Below are positions 1 through 12,520 of a DNA stretch of 64,000 bases, piece by piece. The DNA comes from Glandiceps talaboti (lineage: Eukaryota > Hemichordata > Enteropneusta > Spengelidae): contig NC_135562.1 of the NCBI RefSeq assembly GCF_964340395.1, positions 9,921,134 to 9,985,133 on the forward strand, read 5' to 3'. Both the position numbers and the translations under genes were made by a program. Below the pieces are notes generated by a model. It did not search any database. It was not told the origin of the DNA and saw nothing but the letters and a program-made list of their open reading frames with translations. Positions within the stretch are counted from its first letter, which is position 1, and every line of letters begins with the position of its first letter.

Positions 1-190
1 ATCATCTGCCATGGCAACAGTAACCTAGCAACATGATATACCATGGCAATGGTAACCTAGCGAAATGATATACCATGGCAAGAGTAGCAGATGATTTGCC
101 ATGGCAATAATAACCTGGCAAGGTGATAAACCATGGCAATGGTAACCTAGCAAAATGATATACCATGGCAACAGTAACATAGCAACATGA
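1..190. repeat. 32-bp minisatellite (CCATGGCAAC type)
   Basis: About six imperfect copies of a 32-bp unit containing CCATGGCAAC, AGTAACCTAG and CAACATGATATA. It is cut by the window start, so the array may be longer. Each unit holds a CCATGG palindrome. Confidence 0.85.
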
Positions 191-2180
191 TGATGACTTG
201 ATGCAGTGCAGATGTTAGGAAAGCAGCATTGATCAGCCTGTTAGTTCATACAATGGGGAATCTTGGTACACGCAAAATAAGCAGTATACGCAAGGCTACA
301 GTTAACACTACAACGTGCACAGATAATTAGCCTAAATACTGTCATCATACCTCGTCATGCTTCCAGTGCTGCGGCAATTTAAAGAAAGGTGATACAGAAA
401 TGAATTAGTTCTCTCTTTTTTTTGATAGAAGAATTGACATGTATAAAAGAGAAGAGGTGATCTAGAACCAAAAACTGTCTTTCCTGTTCAGTGTTTTTCA
501 GTGAGTTGAATGACAGCTTTCTACGGAAAAATGGGATTGGCCAGGAGAGGCTTTGAGTTTGGAGTTGACTATATGGTCACTCAGAAATCGTTGTCAGCGA
601 TAAGGTGGGGGGGGGGGGGGTGTAGGTACAATTTACAAAGATACATGCAGCAGTTGTAAATGAACTTTCTTTCCTCTTGGTACTTCTTTCACTTTTGTTC
701 TTATTTTCCAATTTTTTTTCTGATAATCTGAGATACGCCATTTCTGGGCACACTTAGACTTTACCTAAGAGAGGGCTGACAAGGGCACGCCAACATGCCA
801 TGTTAATGTCATATAGTCTTTATTTCTAAGTGTGTTCAGACAAATTCAAGATATGGTTCTCATAATGATACAAAAAGAAAGAGATAGGAGTCTTTTGGTG
901 TTACTGTATCACAATATCTGTGTCATGGTGCACCTGGACGAAACTAGTGGTCAAATTTCATTTGGAAAGACAGAATCGTTTCTAGACCATTGTATAATGA
1001 AGGAGACAGAACATAGGTGACTTTTTTTTTCAAACAACACACAGAGAAAGGAGAAAGCAGATTTGACAAACAAGAAAGGGAGAGAGGGAGAGAGAAGTTT
1101 TAGCATAGAAATCATTTTGTGAGAAAGCAAGATCATCAATAACATTTTTATAAAGACAAACACAGCAATCAAAACAACATTATTAATACAAAATATCCAC
1201 AATCTTATCATCATTATATTCAAATGAAACTGCTTTGTGCAGTAAAGTTGTCATCAAATATAATATATGCATACACATGTCTGCATAAATGTAAAAAAAA
1301 TAAAAGTTTTGTATCGTGGACAGCCCAGGTATATGTATAGTCTAAATACATGTAGTATGATTGCTACCCCTGGTATCAAATCATCTCTGATCTAAGAGAC
1401 TTGAGATTCAAATGTCACAGATATCACTGGACTAGTCCAGGTAATTGAAGAATGTAGATAAAACATGCAAAGCTGTAGAGCAACAATTTCAGTAGCATTA
1501 TTTTAGAAAGTTTATTGAATAAAATTGTAAGTCAAAAATAACAAGGGTTAACCAGTCACAAAAATACAACAAATCCTGAAATACTTCAAGTTGCTATGAT
1601 TATTTGTATTGCACTCAAAAAAACTACAAGTTGGGAAAAACAGGAATCAGCTCAAATTTCAATTCTTACTTTATGACACAAACTAGTCTAGTTCTTATAC
1701 GATATCGTTACCAGTTGGCATCCAGACTAGACACAAATATACTCCACACCTACGCACAATTTACAAATATAACTTCTAGTTCATCAAACAGTGGGACAAA
1801 CACTGGCCATAAATTTCAAGTACAATCTTGTGTATATCTAGTAGCTACTACTTGTTAAATATTACCATTTTGATATTACAGGTAATAAAATCCTTCTATA
1901 CAAATAAGTAAATGAGTTAAAGTAGGAGTGATGAAGTAAACAGTTAAAGTAATTTAAAATGGGGGCATGAGAAAGGTCGTCTAGGGTCTCTCCCTTTCTC
2001 AATCTGATTTCAATCACCTGATATCATACATAGAGGTCAATACACTTTGCCAGGTACTTGATGGCCCATATACATATAATAAACACCAGACAAAATAAAC
2101 GGGGGTTCATAATTTATATCATACTACTAAATTTGAAGAGAGTATACCGGTACATAATTTGTCTACTCATGTAAGTCGTA
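191..2180. other. No gene seen
   Basis: AT-rich single-copy-looking sequence. It contains a G14 run at 607-620, a purine-rich stretch (GAGA/GGGA) at about 1040-1098 and a perfect 14-bp palindrome CTGGACTAGTCCAG at 1427-1440. Open frames at 832-1020, 951-1223 and 1604-1858 have no recognisable protein. Confidence 0.6.
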
Positions 2181-2181
2181 T

Positions 2182-2246
2182 GTTTGTTTGTTTGTTTGTT
2201 TGTTTGTTTGTTTGTTTGTTTGTTTGTTTGTTTGTTTGTTTGTTTG
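2182..2246. repeat. (TTTG)n microsatellite
   Basis: About 16 uninterrupted TTTG units. It explains the Cys-Leu-Phe-Val frames across it. A second short (TTTG)5 lies at 2501-2523, and others at about 4150 and 26946. Confidence 0.97.
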
Positions 2247-2523
2247 CACATACTAAATTGTCCTGTCCTTATATTGGTAATAAAGACAAACAGGTGCCCC
2301 CATATCTGTCACGTGGTAGTCATTCTCGCAAAACCAGAACTGACATTATTTCCCCGACCCTGCAAACTGTGAAATATTAACAATGTCCTAAAAAGAGGCT
2401 GTGGTGTCCAACAATGATGGGTAGTGGGCCTGTATCCATGTACAGTTAGTTATTCATGAGTTTAAAATGATATTTCATTTACCCACGCATATTTAATTAT
2501 TTGTTTGTTTGTTTGTTTGTTTG

Positions 2524-5500
2524 TAACACGGTTCCTGTATGTTTACAGTAATCATTTCAACTGATATTTTTGTTGGTATGATTTATGAAAGCAGATATTT
2601 TTCAGCATTTCATGAAGAAGTAAGTAAAACCTGCTGGAGTTCCCCGCCAAATTTACAAGGGGTTCTGCTAAACTTCTAGACTATCTACTCTCTTGTACCA
2701 AGGTTCATTGGGGAAAATACTTTTACCGTACAAATTCATCTGGCACCAGATGAAATGAAGAGAACATTCATTTGAAATATTTCCCAGTATATTGTACCAA
2801 GGTCTGCCACAATGGTGGAAATGAAATACCATTTAGTTTCTTTTGTATTCACTGTACAACATATGTGGTCATCCTACAAACCAGCAAAACTTGTCACCTC
2901 ACAAAAATATCTACTGTAACCCTTCCAACCTCAATTTTCACACAAAATTTCAATATTTTTCATTTTCACACTCATAGTGACAAAAATTATAATTTATACG
3001 CTGATTACAAATGTATAATAATTAATCATTTAGAATATCAGTAATACTAACATCAAAATGATTTTGGTAATGTAAATTAAAATGCTTACACGTATCAAAT
3101 TAGGTCATACTATGACTATCAAGTGAGCATTTCTTGAATAAATACATATAAAAACTTACTTCCTTACGTACTTTCCAAATTCATGAATAAACACAAATTC
3201 CTCGAACTACTAAAAACAGTTCAGAGAAACATTAACGCTGAATAATTAAATCATTACGTGATCAAGGTTCGCAGCAGATGGATCAAAACATCGCATTCAT
3301 TTCCAATTTACCGTTCCAAAGTAACTATATTGTCTGTCCTACTAAAAAATTACACATTTTTTGTTGATAATTTTTTCGAAATTATCGTACTTTCTATTCC
3401 TTCATACTTATCATTTACATTTAGTACATCGCTCCAAAACTTGATCATGTATTACCGTGGTAACATTTTTATTGTTTTCATTTTCAAAATAATTTGTTTA
3501 TCTTATGTATCTTTTAATAACTGGTGTTGTCAAAAAAATGAACATAGAGCATATATATGAAATGTAGTTCCATATCTTGAAAATTTTTTAAAAATAATTT
3601 GATTTTTTTCATTTTTGTTGTATGTCATAGACTCACAATTGGTGTAATATTACATAATTTCATCAAATTTTTCATAACTTTGTAAAAATCAGACATTTTG
3701 TATCACCTTGCGGTATCTCACTACAATAAATATTTGTGATAACTTTTCAAAATCATTTCAAATTTTGTTTTCACATTGTGTGTCACTGATACAGAATTGA
3801 ATACTGAATTTTATCAAATAAATGAAATTTTTGTAACTTTTTTTCAAAATCATGACATTTTGTATAGTCTAGCGTTATCACAATGTCACCTTATGTGTGG
3901 TCATCCATCAATTATCAATCCATGTATGCTTACATCTGTTATCTGATATACCATATCAGTTACGTAATCTGAGCTCCCCATGTCATTTCGTAAGAGTCAA
4001 ACACTTTAATCTCACATTTTTTAATGCATTTTTAACTTGAAAACTTTACACGTTCAATATATTTTGTATTTTTCTTACACGCAGTTCTAATCATTTCATT
4101 CGTAGATGGAAACCTTTACTGCTGGTGGTAGTAAATATTTGGTCTGTGTGTTTGTTTGTTTGTTGGGTTGATCATTTACACAAATTGTAGTCTGCTACTC
4201 AGCTAAGTCTTGTGCAAATAGTCATGTTAAAGTCAACAAAAAAAGGCACAGACATCTGAATTTTTTTTCAAAACTTTTCACTTTAAAACTGTTCATGGTA
4301 CAAGTTTGAAGTCATTTTATCTTTCATTCCATGAACCTGTGACAGTGTCGCAATCCAGACAAAAAATTGTTGTTAGGACAGTGGCTAGTTGGTCAGGACA
4401 GTGGGTATTTAGTTGTGTTGGTTCCCTGGCTGATTAGTTGTTTGTTTTGTCGGAGTGATGGTGATAGGATTAGTGGTTGGGGTGGGTGAAACGATAGGCA
4501 AATTGGCAGGAAAAGAATCAAAATACTCGTTTACGGTCACCATTTCAGCTTCTTTCACTGACACCATGGACAGTACATGTATCTATAAATAGTAACAATT
4601 GTATGAATGTACAAAATGTAATTTGTAAATAATAAGAGGTCGCAACAAAAAAGGATAGACAGACAACACGACTGTTAAATTTTCTTTTGGAAAAAATATA
4701 AAATTCTTCAAAAAATCTATGAAAACAAATAAGCTTGATCTTACCCGCCATGATTTCTTCCATAAATATGGCAAAACATAATACATATTCTGTGCCGGAT
4801 GCCATATGTTCGATAAAATACCCGCCATATCAATGCACTTACGGATATGGATCAAGTACACAAGCCATTTCAGTGTAAATGTCTAAAAAAATTGATAAAT
4901 TTGGCACAAAATTGTGCTGTAAATGTTTTAAAAAACTGTACACTGAGGTCAAAACAAGCAAGCCGTCCACGTTTCACATGGTCCTGGTTGATTTGTATAT
5001 ATACACACAGTAAGAAATCTAGATAGTTTGCTGTGTACTACTGGCATGCAGTCTATGTAATATTGTCTCGGCAAACAGCTGTTTCCCCTTTTAGAGAGAA
5101 AGATATGGTCGGAGAAGTGAAAGTTCAAAGCATTCAGACAGCCAGTAATCCTTCTAAATAACAACTGGGTACATGTTTCACTTTCAGGAGTTACGTTATC
5201 TACCACCATAATTCATTCTGGCACAGCCTATTTCTAGTCTGATGTTAAACAATATGGCTGATTACTGTTTATAACCTTGCACGTGTAGGAGCAGGTGACC
5301 TTACAAGACCTGCTGATAAAGTAGCCCTCCCACACACATACACACAAACACAGCACTAAGCTAAAACCTGCAAAGCTTGGTATTTCCTCAAGATAAACTA
5401 CAATCACGTCGACAAACATAATCTTATTATCCCACGCATTCTTTTTTTTTCCCACAGCTCAATATTTTACTAGAACAATTCGTCAACATGTTGAAACATT

Positions 5501-7224
5501 CACATCATTTTGTGCCTCTGAATTCCTAATCTTACACCCCTTTTAATTTCATAGCTGACCTGTACTAATAGGTTGACATTCCTTTCTTTAATTTTGATTA
5601 CTGTCAGAAATCTGTCACATCAACCAACCAACCAGTACTTTCACTTGAACAGCGCCACCATGAGGCCAAGTTTTAAAATGTACCTAACTGCACAGCAGTC
5701 ATATGAAAAAGTCAAATACCACATTTTTGGGTCATAACATAAAAAATGTAAGAATATCACTGAGTTGTTTTATGCTTCACTACACACACAGTCAGGTACT
5801 AAGACATACACAGAGCAACTGAAGTATTGATGATGTCACAAAAATTCACTCAACATCTACATGTGTTTTGTGTATCTCAGTACTATGTGTGTGCTATAGT
5901 ATTGTGTCACTCAGTGGAGATATCCAGTCAGCTTTGACAATGATCTCATATCCAATTATTTCTAATGTTGCCTTGCTCATAAAAAAAATGTGTGTCCCCA
6001 AAAAAGTGTTCATACTGTTTGGCAAACTCTGCATTTAAAGAGTGATTTTACATATAGCAAATAGAACAACAAATTCATGTCACCAGACACAAAGAGTGTC
6101 TCCTTCACGTTTTTACTAGCATCTAAAAATATCCTCAGGCTACTGTATTCTTAGTGTCGTCACCAAACAGAAGAAAAGACTCTTTCAAGAAAAAAAGCAA
6201 AAGCTAGGGCTCTGAAAAATAACAACAGTGTCAAAATAAGGTGACAATAGAGAACTTGCAAACCTGCCATGTTGAATGTTGCATCATGGGAATTGTGTCA
6301 AAATAAGGCGACAATTACAACTAGATTACACTTTGTACACCCAAAACAACAGACATCTCATATTCTACAAATTCTCTCTTTTACAAAGTCTGGATCATAA
6401 ATTATTCCTATCAACACAATGTACTCATTTCCTTTGGTCATTCAACACTTCTCTTCTTACAAATTGACACAACAACCATGTATTACCGTGGTAACCCAAT
6501 CCTTCTCATTTCATACAATACAAGGTGGTTTTTTTCATCAACTCCATCGATAGAGGTCAACCCGGGTCAACAACTTGGAAAGTACCTTTTTGTTGTCAGG
6601 TACAATGAACTGTGAAATTAAACTCTGTGGTAGGCCTACAGGACGTGTCTGGAGTGATGGTTAAATTTACACAGATGTTTATTTACAACTCTGCTTGTTG
6701 TATGTTTGACTGTAATTGTTCAAATCAAGTACATGTTCATAAAATAAAGTAATTCTCTTTTGGTGTCACTTGAGAACTGGGAGTTTCCCTTCAGGAGTTT
6801 TTTATCCAGAATCGTTTGAGTTATAACTAACTTTATTTTCTATGGGTTGTTTTCTGTTACATTTCACCAACATACTTTGATGTGACTTGTTGCAATGGAA
6901 AGTTGACAGGCTATCTTTAGTGTGTGATACTATCTGACTCGTCGTACATAAAGTTTCAAACTTGCAAAACACCGGGGGTTCTGCTTTTTATGTTTGATCA
7001 TTTCATAAATTTGATTTTCCTGGAATTTCCTTGAATAATTTGAACTGCACCAAAACTTTAAAGGAGTGGTTTGAAATTCAAGGACTTTTTTAAGATTTGT
7101 ATAAACCCTGAAGTATATAAATCTAGGCCATGGACCCTTGCAAGATACCCCTGACACTGACTGGCACTGTAACATCTCACCAGCTGACACTAACGCCTCA
7201 CCTGCTGACACGAACACCTCACCT
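2524..7224. other. AT-rich noncoding sequence, one dispersed repeat copy and diverged internal duplications
   Basis: No supported gene. At 3655-3880 two diverged copies of a block sharing ATCA, GACATTTTGTAT and GTTATCAC/GGTATCTC words lie in tandem. The 19-bp word CATGTATTACCGTGGTAAC occurs at about 3447 and again at about 6478. A CA-rich stretch lies near 5330-5355. Frames such as 4545-4861, 4949-5209 and 6930-7238 show no recognisable domain. Confidence 0.5.
3200..3380 (+). repeat. Dispersed repeat copy 1 (inverted partner at 12370-12520)
   Basis: Shares an alignable block with the reverse complement of 12370-12520, including GCTGAATAA, TTAAATCATT, GTGATCAAGG, GGATCAAAA and TTTCCAATTTACCGTTCCAA. 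Identity is highest over about 110 bp and weaker towards 3380. Probably two insertions of one noncoding element. Confidence 0.7.
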
Positions 7225-7465
7225 GCATGCGTTAGCAACTGGCTGGAAGGGATAATGCCTGCACCAAGCCAATGTTACCAGGCAAGCTCAGTGTTAACAC
7301 AAGGCTGGTACTAACACCTGAGCAACATGAGTTACATGTAGCAGCTGGAAGGATTTAGTGCCTGCACCAGCCTAAAGTTAACACCAGACTAGCTCAGTGC
7401 TAATACCATGCGGGCAATAACATCTTGTGTTAGCAACTCACTGGATGGGTTAATGGATAATGTCT
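7225..7465. repeat. Imperfect tandem repeat, about 115 bp unit
   Basis: Two to three diverged copies sharing GTTAGCAACT, CTGGAAGG, TGCCTGCACCA, CCAGGC/CCAGAC, AGCTCAGTG and TAACACC words. A shorter duplication of CTGACAC...CCTCACCTGC precedes it at 7185-7225. Confidence 0.6.
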
Positions 7466-7671
7466 GAACCACCAGGCCTATGTATGTAATAGTTTAGCAA
7501 ATCAGAAAGGGATCCTTGAGGTGTGCAAATACCATTAGTATAGATATAGATATAATTTTGTAGTATACCATTTCTACTTTTTTTCTCAGTTTTTACTTCA
7601 CAGCAACAAACACAGTGACACAGTTACAGCTGCAACAGAGATATTCAAATTGACAAGAACTAAATACATAA

Positions 7672-7672
<1 letters not shown>

Positions 7673-7748
<76 letters not shown>
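7673..7748. repeat. (CAGA)n microsatellite within a duplicated flank
   Basis: About 18 CAGA units. The flank containing GATATTCAAATTGACAAGAA occurs on both sides (about 7640 and 7789), with a shorter third copy at about 7752. The Ser-Val-Cys-Leu frame on the minus strand is only the repeat. Confidence 0.95.
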
Positions 7749-7859
7749 GAGACAAATTGACAAGAGCTAAATATAAACCAACAGACAGAGATATTCAAAT
7801 TGACAAGAACTAGATACATAACACTACCTGTACAACTACCACTACATAATGATTAATGG

Positions 7860-9340
7860 TGTTTTGACAGGGTGACTGTACTTTACAAATTTATGACTTA
7901 CCTCTCAACTTTGAGACTACAACAATTCATTGTTTTTAAAATTTTGATATCTACTCGCTAGTGGAATGTCTTGGTTTTTTTATGTTCAGAAATTGCATTT
8001 TCAGAGTCAAAATGCTTAGCACTTCCAAAATGCAGAAATTAAAAAAGAACAATAAAATCTATAGTCTGTAAGATACAGAAATTCATGCCATGCTATCAGC
8101 CTGATACACAGTGATAGGGCTGAACAACACGACGTATCTTAGGAGCGATCACACAATGTCACACAAGTTCAATATAAAGTGAACTTCGTTCATCTGGCGT
8201 CAATGCAATTGTTGAACTTCATTTTCGCATTTCTAACCAAATTTCGACCAACAATTTTCACTCCTTCAATGATAACAGCTTCTGTATTTACTACTGAGAT
8301 GTTGATAAGTTCATAAAAATAGTAGATATGTACAGGTGCATGTATATAATGCACAAAGTAATGATCTTGAACTTACAAGAACTCAGATTTGCATATTGGC
8401 CCAGTTCAGTTTAAGGTTAAAAGTTAAGTATAAAACAAAGTTGCCTGGTCGAACTAAAACAAAATTTGGTCTTGAGCAAATGAAGAAAAGTTGCAATCAT
8501 TATGATTCCACCAATAAGATAGCACAAATACAACAACCTAGGACTGAATCGTGGGCCTTTATCTGATCTACAGTATGTATTAGCATAGTAAGAAAACTGC
8601 CTGTCATCCCTAGGCTGCCATCTTAAGAATTAATTTGATGCTGGAACAAATGTGTTGTCCAAATGTCTCTTACAACTACAACACTGATACAGGTTATGTA
8701 AAGACTTTCTAAATTCTAGCCATAGTTTCTGGTAATGTTAGTTTAGTATTATCTGTGCATCGAATCTCAAGATATACCTCGTTACGGGTGAAGATGTGAT
8801 TCAACACCATGTGCAGTATCTATCTAGACTACATGCATGGTACTGTGGATTTATTTATTTGTGTGCCCCAAACTATGTTCAATTATAGATTGTGGGCTAA
8901 AGTACGAAAATGTTCCGATAACAGTTCACTGACTGTCGAGTGGATGTTCACTTCCTGGTTGATGATCAGGTCGGTCAAATCTGCTCTACACTTTCATTAG
9001 GACTAAAATTTCCTTGCGTCACTTTGTGCAGTTTTCTGAGAATTGTGAACTGAAATAGCAACTCTCCAAGACTTTTAAGTGTGTGTGTGTGTGTGTGTGG
9101 GACTGTATGTTGTAGGCCGTACTATGAAAGTTTATCACGCAACGTGGGAAATGACGCCTGAAAACACTGCTTTATTGCTTGTTGGTCATTATTCGTATTA
9201 AGTCAAGCTACTGTAATTGTTGTGATACATCAAATGAGCCATAATACATGTACTACAACTGTTTGTCTGTGAAATTACCAGGGTCCAGAAAAATACCTAG
9301 CTAACTTTAATGTAAGCTATAAAACACTTTTTATCATGTT
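7860..9340. other. No gene seen outside the repeat copy
   Basis: AT-rich sequence with a (GT)10 run at about 9081-9100. The frame at 8809-9000 has no recognisable domain and no convincing splice context. Confidence 0.55.
8355..8560 (+). repeat. Diverged member of a dispersed ~190-bp family
   Basis: Contains, in order, GGCCCAGTTCAG, AAAGTTGCCTGGTCGAA, an A-rich middle, and CCAATAAGATAG before ...GGGCCTTTA. The same order of blocks is seen at 29848, 31220 and 39470. Ends look like AAAGGCCC in both orientations. No coding capacity. Confidence 0.45.
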
Positions 9341-9344
9341 GAGG

Positions 9345-9955
9345 ATACAGTAGGAGGGGTAAGGGGGAGGGAATGTGATGAAAGTGTGTTAAACCGGATT
9401 AGAGAATAGAAGGGAAAAGAAGAGGAGAAATTGGACTTGAGGTGCCGTGAGGTGAGATGAAGTAATGTGAGATAAGGTGAGGGGAGGGGAGGGGAGGGGA
9501 GGGGAAGGGAGCCAGTGAAACGGGAAAGAAATTATATGAAATAAGATAACATGATAAGGTGTGGTGAGATGAGGTACAGTGAGATAAGGTGAGGAGAGAT
9601 GGGGAGGGGAAAGAAGTGAAATGGTGAAGGAGAGGTGGGATGAGGTATCATGAAGTGAGGTGGGATGAAGCAAAGGGAGAGGAAGGGAAGGGAAGGGAAG
9701 GAAAGGAAGGTCAGAGGAAGGGGCAGGGTCAGGTGAGAAGAGGGGAGGAGAGGTGAGGTGAGGTGATGAGGGAGGGGAGGGGAGATAAGGTAAGGCAAGG
9801 CAAGGCAAAGTAAGGCAAGGCAAGGCAAGGTAAGGTGAGGTGAGGTGAGGTCTGCAGAATAGAAGGGTCATCAGAAATCAAGATAGGAGAAAGGTAATAA
9901 AAAAGAAAAGAAGAAAAAGTAAAGATGCGGTACTAGAGATGGGAAGGAGGTGTGA
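9345..9955. repeat. 600-bp purine-rich (GGGGA / GGTGA / GGCAA) tract
   Basis: The plus strand is overwhelmingly G and A with scattered T, built from drifting short motifs: GGGGA at 9478-9507, GAAGG at 9678-9710, AAGGC at 9790-9830 and GGTGA at 9835-9850. On the minus strand it reads as Pro/Ser/Leu/Thr-rich frames, which are artefacts of composition. Such homopurine strands can form triplex or G-rich structures. Confidence 0.9.
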
Positions 9956-10624
9956 CCAAATTATGAAACATTCAAGTGAACTGATTGAAACCATTCATTT
10001 ATTTTATATGCACAAAGACACCACATTAATAGAAATATACTGTTTGTCATTGCTACATGCTTGCGTAATTAGAAATGAAACAGCTGTGGAAAAATATTTT
10101 GAAAAAACTTTCAAAGCAGGAAGCCAGACTGAAGTCTGTCTCGTGCCAAGAAAGTGGGCAGACAACAGGCTTAGAATAATAGGTGTTTGCGTCATTATAT
10201 GATGCTAAATATCACTGAGTCATCTTCCTGGCCACTGCCAGCCCTGACTCCTGTCTGACCTTTCTATCACTATCTCCAATGACCTTTCATCTGCAAATGA
10301 CATTTCACCTGGCTACCTAGCCACCTCTAATGTACAAAGACCAAAAAGGACCACAAAATTTTGTACATTATTGGGCTGAGATGACGTGTGATTCAGAAAT
10401 AAGGAACATCACCTTGGCAGGAATGCGGCATGTCAAAGATCAAGAGCCTGACTCCACAAAATCTGTACACCCGGTATAATACTAGACCTAGATTTCTTGT
10501 TCTATTTCGGTTAATAACTCTGGCACTTTTCCAGGTACATCAGACATGTCCCCCAGGGTACACCTGAGGTGGCAGTTACTCCCATGTATATAGCTTATTT
10601 TGCAATGACAGGCTATATTTAGCA

Positions 10625-11105
10625 GTTGATTTGTGATGGTTTTAGAACCCAAGCATAGGAAAGGGAATATCAGGAGTGAAATTTGCACTCTTTCATACAT
10701 TTTGAGTTTTTGCTATGGTTTTAGAACCCTAGCACTGCAGTAGAGAGAGGGAAAATTGGGGTGAACTTAACATTGTTTTCTGCAGTTTGACTTTTTGCTA
10801 TGGTTTTAGAACCCTAGTAAAACTAATAGAGAAGAGGAAATCTGGGCAAACATGCAATGTTTCCAGTATTCAGTGTGGTTTTTCTGGCTGTTTCAGAAAC
10901 CTAATAAAAGAGAGAGGAGAATCTTGTAAAATTTGTACTTTTTCCAGTAAATTCAGTGTCTTTGTGATGGTTTTACGACTGAAGTAACTGCGAGAGGAGA
11001 TTCTTGTAAAACTTGCATTGTTTCAGACATACTGTTTTTGCTAAATTAAAGCGAGGAGAAAATCTTGTAACATTTGTATTTGTTTTCAGTACATTCAATG
11101 TTTGT
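10625..11105 (+). repeat. Imperfect tandem repeat, about 85-bp unit, 5-6 copies
   Basis: Copies share TTTGCTATGGTTTTAGAACC, then AGAGAGG(A)GAA, CTTGTAAAA and TTTGTATT/TTTGCATT words. The order is kept while identity falls to the right. Confidence 0.75.
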
Positions 11106-11129
11106 TGTGAGACATTTCACGATTTTCAC

Positions 11130-11245
11130 CATTTTTTTTTCTCTCGAAGACATAAAAAAAAAGTTTAGGGTCGGTGTGAAAAACTAGATGGGGTCGGGTA
11201 ACCAGAACCAAAGAACTTTTTTTTATTAGGCCTACAGGGACAGAA
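11130..11245. repeat. Possible dispersed repeat (GGGTCGG motif)
   Basis: A compact block with GTTTAGGGTCGGTG, AACTAGATGGGGTCGGG and AACCAGAACCAAAGAAC, bounded by T-rich and A-rich runs. Its base usage differs from the neighbours, and it resembles interspersed repeats of marine invertebrates as I remember them. There is no second copy in the window, so the call is weak. Confidence 0.3.
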
Positions 11246-11829
11246 GTCTGATTTCACTTTCTAGCAGCCTAAATATCAGATTAAAGCCATAAACTTAATT
11301 ATAATTTCATAAAACAATCACTACTTCAGCATCAAAAAATAATTACAGTCTGCACAAGATACAGACATTGATTCAAATTTCATGAAATTTATATCAACTC
11401 CGGATACGATCCTACGGCCAGTGACAAAATAAGTTTTAATTTTTCAGAAAAAAAACATAATAACTGAAGGATCAGATTTAAATAAAGAGAAAAAATTATC
11501 CGAATCTCGTTACAAACAAGTCTTATTTTTCACTTAAATAATCGTAATGATGAAAACTCATCTCTAATGTGAAATGATGGCCACTTATACAACAGATCAA
11601 TCTTTTGTATCCTGGCAACCGTGTTCTCACTTTACAAATTGAGCGTTTGTACCTAGTACATTAGGAGTTCTCAGTTTCTCTTTAGTATTATGGGGCTTAT
11701 TTGAATACAATTAAGGTAGCTGAAACAGGTTAATACAGGACAAGTTATCTAACTATTTGAAGAGTTCAGAAAAAGGAGTGTCTATGATCTGAATGCTTCA
11801 TTGACCAATGTGTTTCATAAGACCACAAT

Positions 11830-11908
11830 ATGTTTTATTGTTAAGGGACACACAGGTATGATAGTAAAATCTACCTGCATTCCCAACATATTTTACCGGA
11901 GTTCTCCC
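11830..11908 (+). repeat. Single copy of the 74-bp stem-loop repeat
   Basis: Contains TGTTTTATTGTTAAGGG, AGTAAAATCTACCTG and TATTTTACCGGAGTTC, matching the units at 19599-20056, 27361-27491 and 50191-50245, in the same orientation. Confidence 0.75.
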
Positions 11909-12369
11909 ACCCCACCCCCATCCCAACTCCATTATCAAAATTATCATACATGATACAGCAATCTATATGTAAGTTATACGAGATACCCCACCTCCTCTGT
12001 TACAAAGTTTCTAATAATTTCTAATAAGCCATAACATTGTTCTAATAATGAAGATCTTTACAGCTTCGGCAAAATTTCTTTCACTTTTATATAAAGAGAG
12101 TTCCTTTTGTGATATGCTTTCAAAAAGTCTTCTTCTTTTTTTTTGTTCCTTTTTATTTGTAGTCCGGGATCTCAATACAATGAATAAAAACCCTGGAGAT
12201 GCCTTTATGATGTTAGTGGGCTTACCTTTGAAAAATTGTATTCACAAAACTGGTCTTGTCAATTCACCCACACTGTCTAACACTGAACTGTTCATATTTT
12301 AGCAATAAAATGGCTGTTAGTTTAATACAATGCAGTACTGTCCATGCAATCATTCGGGTTTATACAATT

Positions 12370-12520
12370 TTCGAATAACATGTATTTAAAAACAAAACAT
12401 AGTACAAATACTTTGGAACGGTAAATTGGAAACAAATGCAACATTTTGATCCTTCTACTACGGCCCTTGATCACCCAATGATTTAATTTATTCAGCGGTG
12501 ATGTCTCTCTTTGAACAATA
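12370..12520 (-). repeat. Dispersed repeat copy 2 (inverted relative to 3200-3380)
   Basis: The reverse complement matches 3200-3380 through GCTGAATAAATTAAATCATT, GTGATCAAGG, GGATCAAAATG and TTTCCAATTTACCGTTCCAA. Confidence 0.7.

Noticed and set aside
3150-3215. Short minus-strand exon candidate reading EEFVFIHEFGKYVRK before GTAAG
   Set aside because: It overlaps the edge of a dispersed repeat, the phase and partner exon are unknown, and it does not resemble plakin sequence.
7598-7819. Cys/Leu/Ser/Val-rich small protein (also at 63094-63321 and 2159-2380)
   Set aside because: Translations of CAGA and TTTG microsatellites.
9389-9871. 160-codon minus-strand Pro/Ser/Leu frame
   Set aside because: Pure composition artefact of the purine-rich tract; other frames in the same tract are also open.
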